Shown: positions 8,144-15,468, counted from the first letter of the stretch. The stretch is 36,373 nucleotides of DNA from Oscillospiraceae bacterium (GCA_017555565.1 JAFZGF010000006.1:1-36373), one strand, 5' to 3'. Notes: a model not told the origin generated them from the letters alone. Translations and numbers: made by a program.

Positions 8144-8604
8144 AAAGATATCTGTCTGCATTTATAATGCTGGTATTATCTGCTTACACTACAATATTTA
8201 TAAAAAACTATGTGGATTCTATGAATCCTGAAAAAACTCTGCCAGGCATCAGTGTTTCTATCGGTTACACACAGCCGGCTGTGGTAAGAGCAGGCTATAC
8301 CTGGAAGTTTGGTCCGGGTATCGAACCTAAACTTTCTCCATATGTTTCTTCAGTTGACGCTGGCCTTATGGTTACAGACTGTTTCCCTGGCGAAATCATT
8401 GTTGTAAACTTTACCCACACCCCTGAACTGGTTACACTGTATGAAGCCCAGGGCCTTGCAAATGAAGAGTTCAGACAGATGTATGCACTGACAACCCCAA
8501 GCGAAGAGGGTGTGTATGTATATAAAATTGACGCCCAGTTTGAACAGGGTGATATACTGTACTATTTCGCAGTTGAGGTTAAAAAAGACAATATTATGCA
8601 GTAA
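8122..8604 (+). CDS. Hypothetical membrane-anchored extracytoplasmic protein
   Basis: 160 residues, not recognised. A basic start (MQFKRKLKRY) and one hydrophobic helix (about 10-28) predict an N-terminal anchor with the rest outside. The remaining 130 residues look beta-rich. They include a SIGYTQPAVVRAGYTWKFG stretch and end in alternating hydrophobic strands (VYVYKIDAQFEQGDILYYFA), reminiscent of small extracytoplasmic beta folds without a named match. The start lies inside the permease gene, with AGGA about ten bases upstream. The 22-base overlap implies coupled expression and perhaps shared function at the membrane. A strong terminator follows. Confidence 0.75.
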   Translation: MQFKRKLKRYLSAFIMLVLSAYTTIFIKNYVDSMNPEKTLPGISVSIGYTQPAVVRAGYTWKFGPGIEPKLSPYVSSVDAGLMVTDCFPGEIIVVNFTHTPELVTLYEAQGLANEEFRQMYALTTPSEEGVYVYKIDAQFEQGDILYYFAVEVKKDNIMQ

Positions 8605-8610
8605 AATTAA

Positions 8611-8637
8611 AACCGCTTCACTTAAAATGAAGCGGTT
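8611..8637 (+). terminator. Terminator of the permease operon
   Basis: Ten-base perfect arms AACCGCTTCA and TGAAGCGGTT with a seven-base loop, followed by GTTTTG, seven bases after the stop codon. Confidence 0.85.
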
Positions 8638-8650
8638 GTTTTGTATACAG

Positions 8651-8950
8651 ATAACCACCAGCTATGCTGGTGGAAAATGTTTTAGCTTCAAGCATTGAGT
8701 GAAGCGAAATGTCATTCCGAGCATAAGCGAGGAATCTTTGCAATTAAAGAAACATAAAAATAATTGCTCTACAGAAAGCTGCAGAGCAAAGATTCTTCGA
8801 CTCGTTACACTCGCTCAGAATGACATATTACCACTTTAGTGGTTGTAGTGCCTGTAATGCAACAGACAGACTGTCAGTGACTCTTAAGAGGTGAGCAGGT
8901 AATATGCCCTTTTAGGGCTTGTGCATACCACCAGCTTAGCTGCTGGTTTT
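8651..8950 (+). mobile_element. Putative tnpA-less IS200/IS605-type palindromic element
   Basis: A gene-free segment of about 300 bases bounded by two related subterminal hairpins. The left one is CCACCAGC-TAT-GCTGGTGG (8655-8673, perfect 8-bp stem). The right one is ACCAGC-TTAGCT-GCTGGT (8930-8947, 6-bp stem). Both ends read ATA(A)CCACCAGCT. Subterminal imperfect palindromes rather than terminal inverted repeats are the hallmark of IS200/IS605 elements, which TnpA cuts as single-stranded hairpins. No transposase or TnpB frame lies inside, so this would be a non-autonomous derivative. Inside are a nested inverted repeat (8709-8826) and further hairpins at 8830-8843, 8881-8890 and 8906-8918. 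The assignment is inferred from architecture only. Confidence 0.5.
8709..8826. repeat. Nested inverted repeat of the GTCATTCCGAGC type
   Basis: Outer arms ATGTCATTC (8709-8717) and GAATGACAT (8818-8826), and inner arms GAATCTTTGC (8732-8741) and GCAAAGATTC (8786-8795), pair perfectly, with partly paired sequence between. Similar half-units occur at 28821-28871, so this is a dispersed family. It sits inside the palindrome-bounded segment 8651-8950. Confidence 0.7.
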
Positions 8951-8954
8951 GATT

Positions 8955-9374
8955 TTATTTGTTGTTTTTTCTCCAGGCCATATAGTTTTCCAGTATTACC
9001 ACTGCAGCAACGGCATCCAGCACTTCTTTTCTTTTTTTGCCATAAGTGCCGCTGTCTCCCAGCATACCCAGCGCTGTTTTTGTGGTGGCTCTTTCGTCCC
9101 ACATCACAGTTTCAATGCCGGACAGCTTGCTTACCTCATCAGCTACAAAAGTGCATTTTTCGGCTCTTTCTCCACGTGTGCCGTTCATATTCAGGGGATG
9201 GCCTACCACAATCTGTTCAGCTTTCAGTTCTTTTGCTTTTTCGGCTATTTTTTCTATTGCTTTCAGTGTGTTTTTTTCTTTGATGATGCACACTGGGCTG
9301 GCAAGAAATTCTGTAGGGTCGCATACAGCGATACCCGTACGGCTTTCACCATAATCTACTGCCATTATTCTCAT
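8955..9374 (-). CDS. ruvX: RuvX/YqgF family putative pre-16S rRNA nuclease
   Basis: 139-residue RNase H-fold protein of standard length. The first acidic residue lies in MAVDYGESRTGIAVCD. The family stretch VVGHPLNMNGTRGERAE is at about residues 56-72, DERATT at about 94-99, and the final aspartate lies in VLDAVAAVVILENY. YqgF homologues take part in maturing the 5' end of 16S rRNA and were earlier proposed as Holliday-junction resolvases. It is the last gene of a three-gene leftward unit: the upstream GNAT stop codon lies one base before its start. No clear terminator follows; the palindromic segment begins immediately. Confidence 0.92.
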   Translation of the reverse strand: MRIMAVDYGESRTGIAVCDPTEFLASPVCIIKEKNTLKAIEKIAEKAKELKAEQIVVGHPLNMNGTRGERAEKCTFVADEVSKLSGIETVMWDERATTKTALGMLGDSGTYGKKRKEVLDAVAAVVILENYMAWRKNNK

Positions 9375-9375
9375 G

Positions 9376-9843
9376 CTATTTCTCCAATTTCATTTCAATT
9401 TCCCACAGATTTTCATTTAATGGGATAAGTACACCTGTTTCTTTAAAACCAAATTTGCGATACATTTCTATAGCGCTGTTGTTGTTCAACACAGTCAGCA
9501 TAGGGTCATCTGTACATTTACTGATAGCAAAGTTTAACAGCTTACTGCCATAACCTTTTCTGAATCTTTCAGGCAATACATAAAGATTTTCAATGAGGCT
9601 GTCTTTTATTGATACAATCCCCACAGGTATATCATCTGTCAGCATGTACACTTTTTTGCCATCTTTTATCTGCTGGCGCAGATATTCAGTTTGCCTTTCT
9701 ACAGTGCGCTTTGCAATGGCTTCTGCTGATACAAAGGACTTGTGTGATTCTTTCCAGCTTTCCGCGTGGATATAGGCAGCCTGATGAATATTGTTTTCGG
9801 TTACAGGTTTGATAATCATTGTAGGCTCAATGTGTATTTGCAT
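9376..9843 (-). CDS. GNAT family N-acetyltransferase
   Basis: 155-residue acetyltransferase. The acetyl-CoA loop is ERFRKGYGSKLL (about 92-103), preceded by the strand IENLYVLP and followed by LTVLNNNSAIEMYRKFGF, the usual GNAT C-terminal motif. The N-terminal AAYIHAESWKESH is typical of enzymes acting on small amines or peptides; the substrate is unknown. The ATG at 9843 starts two bases after the upstream stop codon and has no clear ribosome site, so it may rely on coupling. An internal ATG at 9819 (MIIKPV) would give a more usual N-terminus and remains possible. It sits between an unknown gene and ruvX. Confidence 0.85.
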   Translation of the reverse strand: MQIHIEPTMIIKPVTENNIHQAAYIHAESWKESHKSFVSAEAIAKRTVERQTEYLRQQIKDGKKVYMLTDDIPVGIVSIKDSLIENLYVLPERFRKGYGSKLLNFAISKCTDDPMLTVLNNNSAIEMYRKFGFKETGVLIPLNENLWEIEMKLEK

Positions 9844-9845
9844 AA

Positions 9846-10211
9846 CTATTTAATATACAGAATATAAATATTGCCGTCGATAAAACCACAGCCTACAGCA
9901 TCAAAACTTTTCAGCACGTCGGCAAATTTGCCTTCTTCCAGATACTGTTTCAATGCATTGTTCATTTCTTCCTGGATATCGTTCCAGTCAGCTTCTTCTT
10001 CCCAACTGAAAGGGTTGTCTCGTGTGCCAAAGTCGGCAATTTCATCGCAGGCCCAGTCCTGGTCCAGTACATCAAATCTGTCTGTGGCTACCAGTTCTAT
10101 GCTCCACCAGTTGTCGCCATCTTCGTAAAGGTTGAAGTTGAACGCCTTTGTGTTTTCTGGCAGCTGGCTCAATGGCAGGCTGTCTATCCATTCTTCTATT
10201 TTATTAAACAT
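9846..10211 (-). CDS. Hypothetical acidic protein
   Basis: 121 residues, not recognised. It is strongly acidic and rich in tryptophan (DGDNWWSIELVA, LDQDWACDEIADF, FSWEEEADWNDI), with predicted alpha/beta character and no membrane segment. A C-terminal GCGFIDGNIYILYI closes the sequence. The start at 10211 is set by GAGGTAAT on the minus strand; an in-frame ATG further upstream lacks a site and would run into the intergenic palindrome. It is the first gene of the unit leading to a GNAT and ruvX. Composition resembles small immunity-like or regulatory proteins, but no family call is justified. Confidence 0.75.
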   Translation of the reverse strand: MFNKIEEWIDSLPLSQLPENTKAFNFNLYEDGDNWWSIELVATDRFDVLDQDWACDEIADFGTRDNPFSWEEEADWNDIQEEMNNALKQYLEEGKFADVLKSFDAVGCGFIDGNIYILYIK

Positions 10212-10240
10212 AAATATTACCTCGTTACATTTGTATAAAA

Positions 10241-10277
10241 TCAGTATAGCATACAAAACGTCAGTATGCTATACTGA
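10241..10277. promoter_or_regulatory. 14-bp perfect inverted repeat between divergent genes
   Basis: TCAGTATAGCATAC (10241-10254) and GTATGCTATACTGA (10264-10277) are exact complements around a nine-base spacer. Each arm carries a TATACT on one strand, so the site could present a -10 element in each direction or be a dimeric regulator's operator. It lies 30 bases from the leftward start (10211) and 28 bases from the PNP start. No U-run is present, which argues against a terminator. Confidence 0.6.
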
Positions 10278-10305
10278 AAATAACTAAAATAAGGTGGAGG
10301 CTACT

Positions 10306-11130
10306 ATGGATCTTTACAATTTTGAATTTTACAAAAAAAGCGCTGACTATGTAAAAGAAAGACTTCCTTTTACTCCTGAAATTGCAATAATTCTTGGCTC
10401 ATCTCTGGGTAGCTTTGGAGATGAAATCGAAAATCCTGTGGTTATTGACTACAAAGATATCCCTAATTTCCTTGTTTCCACTGCGCCATTCCACGCAGGC
10501 AAACTGATTGCAGGCACTGTGGCAGGTAAAAAGGTTATCTGTATGTCTGGCCGTTTCCACGTATACGAAGGTTATGAATTTGAACAGCTGGTTATTCCAA
10601 TCCGCCTGTTCAAACTGTTGGGTGTAGAAAAAACTATCCTTACAAATGCCTCTGGTGCCATCAACAAAGAATATGGCGTTGGCGATGTTATGATTATTTC
10701 TGACCACATTAAAATTTTTGGTCACAGCCCATTGCGCGGACCAAATGTGGATGAATTCGGCGAAAGATTTTTTGAAATGCGTGATGTTTACACCCCTGCA
10801 TTGAGAGAAATTGCAAGAAAATGCGGTGAAAATTCTCCACTGACAATTCGCGAAGGTGTGTATATGTTTTTTGAAGGTCCACAGTATGAAACAGTGGCTG
10901 AAGCAAAAATGGCACGTTTGCTGGGTGCTGATGTTGTGGGTATGTCCACAGTTGTAGAGGCTATAACAGCTGCACACTGCGGTATGCCGATTCTGGGCCT
11001 GTCTGTTGTAACAGCTTTGCCTACAGATGTACTGGAAGTTTCGCTGTCGGCAGAAGAAGTGGACAAGGCTGCAAAACTGGTGGAAGAAAACTTCTCAAAC
11101 TATGTAAAAGATATTGTTGCCAATATGTAA
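10306..11130 (+). CDS. Purine nucleoside phosphorylase family protein, atypical active site
   Basis: 274-residue protein of the trimeric PNP/MTAP family, which splits purine nucleosides with phosphate. Visible family motifs include ILGSSLGSFGDE (phosphate loop), PFHAGKL, GRFHVYEGYEFEQ, TNASGAINKEYGVGDVM, FFEGPQYETVAEA (with the purine-binding Glu) and GADVVGMSTVVEA. In place of the usual (I/V)TN followed by a hydrophobic run after the LG(I/L)S strand, this protein reads SVVTALPTDVLEVSLS. The conserved Asn that contacts the purine N7 (Asn243 in human PNP) is therefore missing. It may be a divergent phosphorylase with altered base choice, or less active. The ATG at 10306 is chosen because AAGGTGGAGG (10291-10300) precedes it. 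A strong terminator follows. Confidence 0.85.
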   Translation: MDLYNFEFYKKSADYVKERLPFTPEIAIILGSSLGSFGDEIENPVVIDYKDIPNFLVSTAPFHAGKLIAGTVAGKKVICMSGRFHVYEGYEFEQLVIPIRLFKLLGVEKTILTNASGAINKEYGVGDVMIISDHIKIFGHSPLRGPNVDEFGERFFEMRDVYTPALREIARKCGENSPLTIREGVYMFFEGPQYETVAEAKMARLLGADVVGMSTVVEAITAAHCGMPILGLSVVTALPTDVLEVSLSAEEVDKAAKLVEENFSNYVKDIVANM

Positions 11131-11134
11131 AACC

Positions 11135-11158
11135 AAAAGCCGCCATATGGCGGCTTTT
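11135..11158 (+). terminator. Terminator of the PNP gene, possibly bidirectional
   Basis: A perfect palindrome centred on CCATATGG (AAAAGCCGCCAT and complement) runs into a T-run. A-rich flanks on the left could also serve the convergent TIGR04076 gene. Confidence 0.9.
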
Positions 11159-11167
11159 TTGTTTCTT

Positions 11168-11419
11168 TTATTCTTCAATTGTTTCTCCGTGGAGTTTTAC
11201 CCTGCATTCATCCGGGCACACACAGTCAAATTCTCTTGATTTTGAGTCACCTTTGTCCAGCATTGCTCCATTTTTTAAAGCAAATATATATGGGTACGCC
11301 ACATTCCACAGTTCGTGGCACAGCGGTGGGCACAAATCTTCAACTATAAAAGTATCCCCGCTTTTAAAATATCCGCTGCGGCAGTTGCTTTCTGTTACTG
11401 TCAGTTTAATTTTTGCCAT
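11168..11419 (-). CDS. TIGR04076 family protein
   Basis: 83-residue protein. It has the layout of the TIGR04076 family: an N-terminal strand with a single cysteine (VTESNCRSGYFKSGDTF), then LCPPLCHELWNVAYPYIFAL, and a final CVCPDECRVKLHGE. Seven cysteines suggest metal or disulfide binding (inference); no function is established for the family. The start at 11419 follows GAGGTAAGC on the minus strand. A longer frame starting upstream has no such site. Monocistronic, convergent with PNP. Confidence 0.8.
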   Translation of the reverse strand: MAKIKLTVTESNCRSGYFKSGDTFIVEDLCPPLCHELWNVAYPYIFALKNGAMLDKGDSKSREFDCVCPDECRVKLHGETIEE

Positions 11420-11515
11420 AATGCTTACCTCTTTTCTGTAATTATACAATACATCAAAGCGATGGCAAAATCAAATACTAACACACAAATTACATACTTT
11501 TCACAAATCTTTTGG

Positions 11516-11543
11516 TTGAAAATGGCAGTTTATGTCTTATAAT
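11516..11543 (+). promoter_or_regulatory. Putative sigma-A promoter of hflK-hflC
   Basis: TTGAAA (11516-11521), a 16-base spacer and a perfect TATAAT (11538-11543), 31 bases before the hflK start. Confidence 0.6.
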
Positions 11544-11574
11544 AGTCTTAATAAATGATTTTCAGGAGGATATA

Positions 11575-12615
11575 ATGGGGATTATTTCATTATTATTGGA
11601 ACTTCTGATTCCTGTGCTTATCATTGGCAGCATCGGTTCAGAACTGTTCAAGGCTATAAAAAGAAAAAAAGGTACTGTATCTGTTGATGGAGAAAATGTT
11701 ATTGATCTCAATATGACACGGGACCAGCAGAAAAAACTGTCAGGCGTCGGCAAAATAGCTGCAGTAGTTGTGCTGGTGCTTGCAGTTGCTCTCAATGGTA
11801 TTTACACATTGGACGAAACAGAAGATGCTGTTATCACAACTTTCGGTGTGCCAACTATTGAAGAAGGCTCTGGTTTGCATTTCAAAATTCCTTTTGTGCA
11901 GAAAATTAAAAAAGTAAGTACAGAAACCCAGGGCATGCGCATCGGTTACGATGAATATGACAACACCATCGAAAACGAAGCTCTTATGATTACAAAGGAT
12001 TTCAACTTTATCAATGTTGATTTCTATATAGAATGGCAGGTAACAGACCCTGTGGCATTTGTATATGCGGCAGAAGACCCAGTTACAATGCTGAAAACCC
12101 TGTCAATGAGCTATATCCGTGATACCATAGGTTCATATGGTGTTGACGAAGTTCTCACCACAGGCAAGTCACAGATTCAGTCAGAAATTAAGGACAAGCT
12201 TACCAAACGTATGGAAGACGAAGGCATAGGCGTTGCAGTACGCAATGTGTCCATCCAGGACTGTGACCCACCTACATCAGAGGTTGTGCGGGCTTTCAAA
12301 GCTGTTGAAGATGCAAAACAGAATGCCGAAACAGCGGTTTACAACGCAACAGCCGACAAAAATAAAAGAATTCTTGCCGCTGAAGCGGAAGCCAATAAAA
12401 TCCTGGAAAATGCCCAGGCTGAAAAAACTGCCCGAATCAAAGAAGCAGAGGGTGAAGTTGCAAAATTCAATGCAATGTACAACGAATACATAAAATTCCC
12501 TGAAATTACCAAGGAACGTATGTATTATGAATCAATGGAAAAACTCTTGCCAGAAATCAAAGTTATTATTCAGGACGACAGCGGCAAGGTAGTAAATGTC
12601 CTGTCAGACAAATAA
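11575..12615 (+). CDS. hflK: SPFH domain protein, HflK-like
   Basis: 346-residue stomatin/prohibitin-class protein. Unlike the classical single-anchor form it has two hydrophobic helices, at about 3-24 and 60-77, with a short charged loop between. The SPFH domain follows (about 80-260), including TTFGVPTIEEGSGLHFKIPF and the strand VDFYIEWQVTDP. A long alanine-rich coiled coil comes next (about 245-305). HflK and HflC form a large membrane cage that regulates the FtsH protease in Proteobacteria. The start at 11575 is set by AGGAGG six bases upstream. hflC follows 10 bases after the stop codon. The symbol rests on the pair arrangement. Confidence 0.87.
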   Translation: MGIISLLLELLIPVLIIGSIGSELFKAIKRKKGTVSVDGENVIDLNMTRDQQKKLSGVGKIAAVVVLVLAVALNGIYTLDETEDAVITTFGVPTIEEGSGLHFKIPFVQKIKKVSTETQGMRIGYDEYDNTIENEALMITKDFNFINVDFYIEWQVTDPVAFVYAAEDPVTMLKTLSMSYIRDTIGSYGVDEVLTTGKSQIQSEIKDKLTKRMEDEGIGVAVRNVSIQDCDPPTSEVVRAFKAVEDAKQNAETAVYNATADKNKRILAAEAEANKILENAQAEKTARIKEAEGEVAKFNAMYNEYIKFPEITKERMYYESMEKLLPEIKVIIQDDSGKVVNVLSDK

Positions 12616-12625
12616 GGAGGTAGCT

Positions 12626-13489
12626 ATGAAAAAGAAAATTATTGCAGCGCTGATAGCTGTTATCGCTTTTATCGGCATCTCCCAGTCGATGTTTGTTCTG
12701 GAACAGGGTGAATATGCCATTGTAAAACAGTTCGGCCAAGTTGTTGCTATCCACGACGAACCAGGCATGAAAATGAAAGTGCCATTTATTCAGTCCGTAG
12801 ATACACTGCCAAACAAAGTGCTGGTTTATGACCTGCCTATCAGTGAAGTTATCACAAAGGACAAGCAGACAATGGTTGCTGACTCCTTTGCAATGTGGAG
12901 AATTTCTGACCCTATCAAGTTTATCTCCAGCCTTAATGGTTCTATCACTACAGCCACAGGCCGTATTGAATATCTGGTTTACAACGCTATGAAAAACGAA
13001 ATTTCTTCCCGTACACAGGAAGAAGTTGTAAGCGACAGAACCGGGGAACTGGCACGGGATATCACAGATACAGCCAAACCAAACTTTGCACAGTATGGCA
13101 TTGAACTGCTGTCTGTTGAAACAAAACACCTTGACCTGCCATATGACAACAAGGAATCTGTTTACAAACGTATGATAGCAGAAAGAAACAATATTTCTGC
13201 CACATATGCTGCAGAAGGTGAAAAAGAAGCAACAATCATCACCAACGAAGCCGCAAAAGAAGCAGCAGTACTGCTGGCAGAAGCCAAAGCCCAGGCAGAA
13301 CAGCTTCGTGCAGAAGGTGAAGCAGAGTATATGAAAATTCTCTCTGAAGCATATAACAATTCTTCAAAAGCTGAATTCTACGAATTCGTACGTAGTCTGG
13401 AAGCTGCCGAAAAATCCCTTGCACAGAACGGCAATGTGCTGATTCTCAATCAGGACAGCCCATTGGTAGAACTTTTCTACGGTAAATAA
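12626..13489 (+). CDS. hflC: SPFH domain protein, HflC-like
   Basis: 287-residue partner of the upstream HflK-like protein. One N-terminal membrane helix (4-22) is followed by the SPFH domain: SMFVLEQGEYAIVKQFGQVV, GMKMKVPFIQSVDTLP and a YDLPISEVITKDKQTMVAD strand as in HflC. A charged, alanine-rich coiled coil runs from about 190 to 250. The start at 12626 is preceded by AAGGAGG. A final hydrophobic-aromatic stretch (DSPLVELFYGK) ends the protein. Gene order hflK-hflC matches the classical operon, but no ftsH is in the window. Confidence 0.88.
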   Translation: MKKKIIAALIAVIAFIGISQSMFVLEQGEYAIVKQFGQVVAIHDEPGMKMKVPFIQSVDTLPNKVLVYDLPISEVITKDKQTMVADSFAMWRISDPIKFISSLNGSITTATGRIEYLVYNAMKNEISSRTQEEVVSDRTGELARDITDTAKPNFAQYGIELLSVETKHLDLPYDNKESVYKRMIAERNNISATYAAEGEKEATIITNEAAKEAAVLLAEAKAQAEQLRAEGEAEYMKILSEAYNNSSKAEFYEFVRSLEAAEKSLAQNGNVLILNQDSPLVELFYGK

Positions 13490-13495
13490 AATATT

Positions 13496-13521
13496 AAATC
13501 AGGGTAGAGATACCCTGATTT
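13496..13521 (+). terminator. Terminator of hflK-hflC
   Basis: Eleven-base perfect arms AAATCAGGGTA and TACCCTGATTT with a GAGA loop, just after the hflC stop codon. Confidence 0.9.
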
Positions 13522-13604
13522 TTAATTGGAAAGTTAACATAAGCAGACAAATTATATAAACTAACAGAGTAGTAAAATCATAGATTATATTTTGTATGTA
13601 AAAA

Positions 13605-13630
13605 ACAGCCACGGCATTTGCCGTGGCTGT
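13605..13630 (-). terminator. Terminator of the 5'-nucleotidase gene
   Basis: Twelve-base perfect arms ACAGCCACGGCA and TGCCGTGGCTGT around TT, with an A-run on the left that is a U-run for the leftward transcript. Confidence 0.9.
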
Positions 13631-13656
13631 AATAGTTTATTCAGTTTTACAGAATC

Positions 13657-15468
13657 TTATTTAATTACAATTCTGCCGCTGCCGTTAACTGTGCCGTAGT
13701 CAACAAGCATATTTGGATATGCTGCCAGCAGTGGGCTGTTTGTTGCGCCGATTTCGCCGTTTTCAAAGCCCATAATGTAGTTTGCCAGTACCATGTAGTC
13801 AACCATTACATAGTCAACAACGTTGATGGCACCGTCAAACATAGCAAAACCGTCGCCCAGATCACGCAGTGTGTAGTTTGAACCAGCCATGCTGTACTGT
13901 GCTGCCAGGTCAAGATCTTCGTAAGCGTTTGTATCTTTGTTGTAAACTTTAACGTCTTTTACACGGTATTCGCCAGTTGGACCACCAATCCAAACACCTT
14001 TGTCATCTTTCTGAACTGTAGATGGGATAGATGAATCAACTGTGTATGTTACACCAGCAACATGCAGGAAGCCACCGCTTTCGCCAACGCCAACTGACTG
14101 TGCGCCCCATTCCAGAGCATCCAGCAGCTGCTGACCAGAGATAATCTGCAGGCAGGCTACGTTGCCGAATGTGTGGATTTCTTTAGCTGTAAGGAAGGAG
14201 AAGTCGCCTGTGAGAGCTTTGTTTCTTACGCCGCCGCCGTTCATAATAGCTACATCAACATCCAGGTCCATATCGTCAAACAGATAGTACAGAGCATCTG
14301 CTGCAAAGTCACCTGTGTTTGTTTCCTGTTTTCTTACCAGACGGTTGCCATCTGCATCGTAGTTGTCAAAAACCAGAGCTGTTTTACCGATGATAGCGCC
14401 CAGTTCGTCGTTGATTTCTTTAATCCAGCCGTCTTTCAGTTCTTTAACATCTTCAAATACTGGCCATTGGGCGCCTGCATACAGTTCGCTTACCAGTTTG
14501 TAGCCAACAACTTCTTCGATTTCTTCGCCTTTGTCGTTCAGTTTTACGTTGCCGTTTTCGTCTTTAACTTTTTCCAGAATTTCTTCGTATTCGATAAAGT
14601 CTGTTTTGATTTCGCCTTCAGCTGTAATAACCATCAGGCCCATTCTGTCAAAGTATTCACCTGTCTGTGTAAGCAGTACTTCTTTGCCGTCTTTGTCAGC
14701 AACTTTTTTGCCTTCAACAGTTGAGTGTGAGTGACCATCGATAAATGCATCCAGACCATTGATTTTAGCAATTGTTTCTTCGCTTGTCCAAGGCATTGAT
14801 GCAGGGTCGTCACCCAGATGACCAAGAACGATAACTTTTGTTGCACCTGCTTTTTTAGCTTCATCAATAGCTTTCTGTACATCAGCCTGCAGGTCTTCAC
14901 CATTGTCACCGCCGGAAATACCATAGATGTATTCGCCGTCTTCATTCTGGAAGTAAGCAGGTGTGGATTTTGTAAAGGATTCTGGTGTTGTAGCGCCTAC
15001 AAAAGCAATTTTGTGGCCGCCGATTTCAAACATTTTGTAGCTGTCCAGAACATTTTCAGTTCTCTGGCCATTTTCCAGTTTGTAGAAGTTAGCTGAAACA
15101 TATGGATATTCAGCCCATTCGATGATGTCCATTGTACCTGACATGCTGTAGTCAAATTCGTGGTTGCCCAGAGTTGCTACATCATAGCCGGCAGCGTTCA
15201 TCAGTTCGATGATTGTTTCACCAAAGTCCATAGAACCATATACAGTACCCTGGCTGTGGTCACCAGCATCAACCAGCAGAACATTTTTGTACTGTGCTTT
15301 CAGTTCTTCTTTTACAGCAGCAATTACGTCATAGCTGATAGGATTGTCGATGTAGGTGTGCACGTCGTTTGTGTACAGGATTGCCACATCTTCTTTAGGT
15401 GCACCGCCGCAGGCTACCAGTGAAAATACCATAGCCAGTGACAGCACCAATGCAATCAGTTTTTTCAT
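13657..15468 (-). CDS. 5'-nucleotidase/UshA-like metallophosphatase lipoprotein
   Basis: 603-residue secreted enzyme. The N-terminus is a lipoprotein signal with the cleavage box LVAC (Cys20). The metallophosphatase domain shows LYTNDVHTY (Asp35, His37), DAGDHSQG (Asp70), LGNHEFDY (Asn102, His103), VLGHLGDD (His217) and IDGHSHST (His246, His248), the full two-metal set. The C-terminal 5'-nucleotidase domain has TGDFAADALYYLF, MNGGGVR and GGFLHVAGVTYTV, the substrate-binding region. Such enzymes hydrolyse nucleotides or 2',3'-cyclic nucleotides outside the cell, releasing nucleosides and phosphate. PNP and a nicotinamidase-like gene nearby are compatible with salvage, though not co-transcribed. 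GGAGG precedes the ATG. Confidence 0.92.
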   Translation of the reverse strand: MKKLIALVLSLAMVFSLVACGGAPKEDVAILYTNDVHTYIDNPISYDVIAAVKEELKAQYKNVLLVDAGDHSQGTVYGSMDFGETIIELMNAAGYDVATLGNHEFDYSMSGTMDIIEWAEYPYVSANFYKLENGQRTENVLDSYKMFEIGGHKIAFVGATTPESFTKSTPAYFQNEDGEYIYGISGGDNGEDLQADVQKAIDEAKKAGATKVIVLGHLGDDPASMPWTSEETIAKINGLDAFIDGHSHSTVEGKKVADKDGKEVLLTQTGEYFDRMGLMVITAEGEIKTDFIEYEEILEKVKDENGNVKLNDKGEEIEEVVGYKLVSELYAGAQWPVFEDVKELKDGWIKEINDELGAIIGKTALVFDNYDADGNRLVRKQETNTGDFAADALYYLFDDMDLDVDVAIMNGGGVRNKALTGDFSFLTAKEIHTFGNVACLQIISGQQLLDALEWGAQSVGVGESGGFLHVAGVTYTVDSSIPSTVQKDDKGVWIGGPTGEYRVKDVKVYNKDTNAYEDLDLAAQYSMAGSNYTLRDLGDGFAMFDGAINVVDYVMVDYMVLANYIMGFENGEIGATNSPLLAAYPNMLVDYGTVNGSGRIVIK

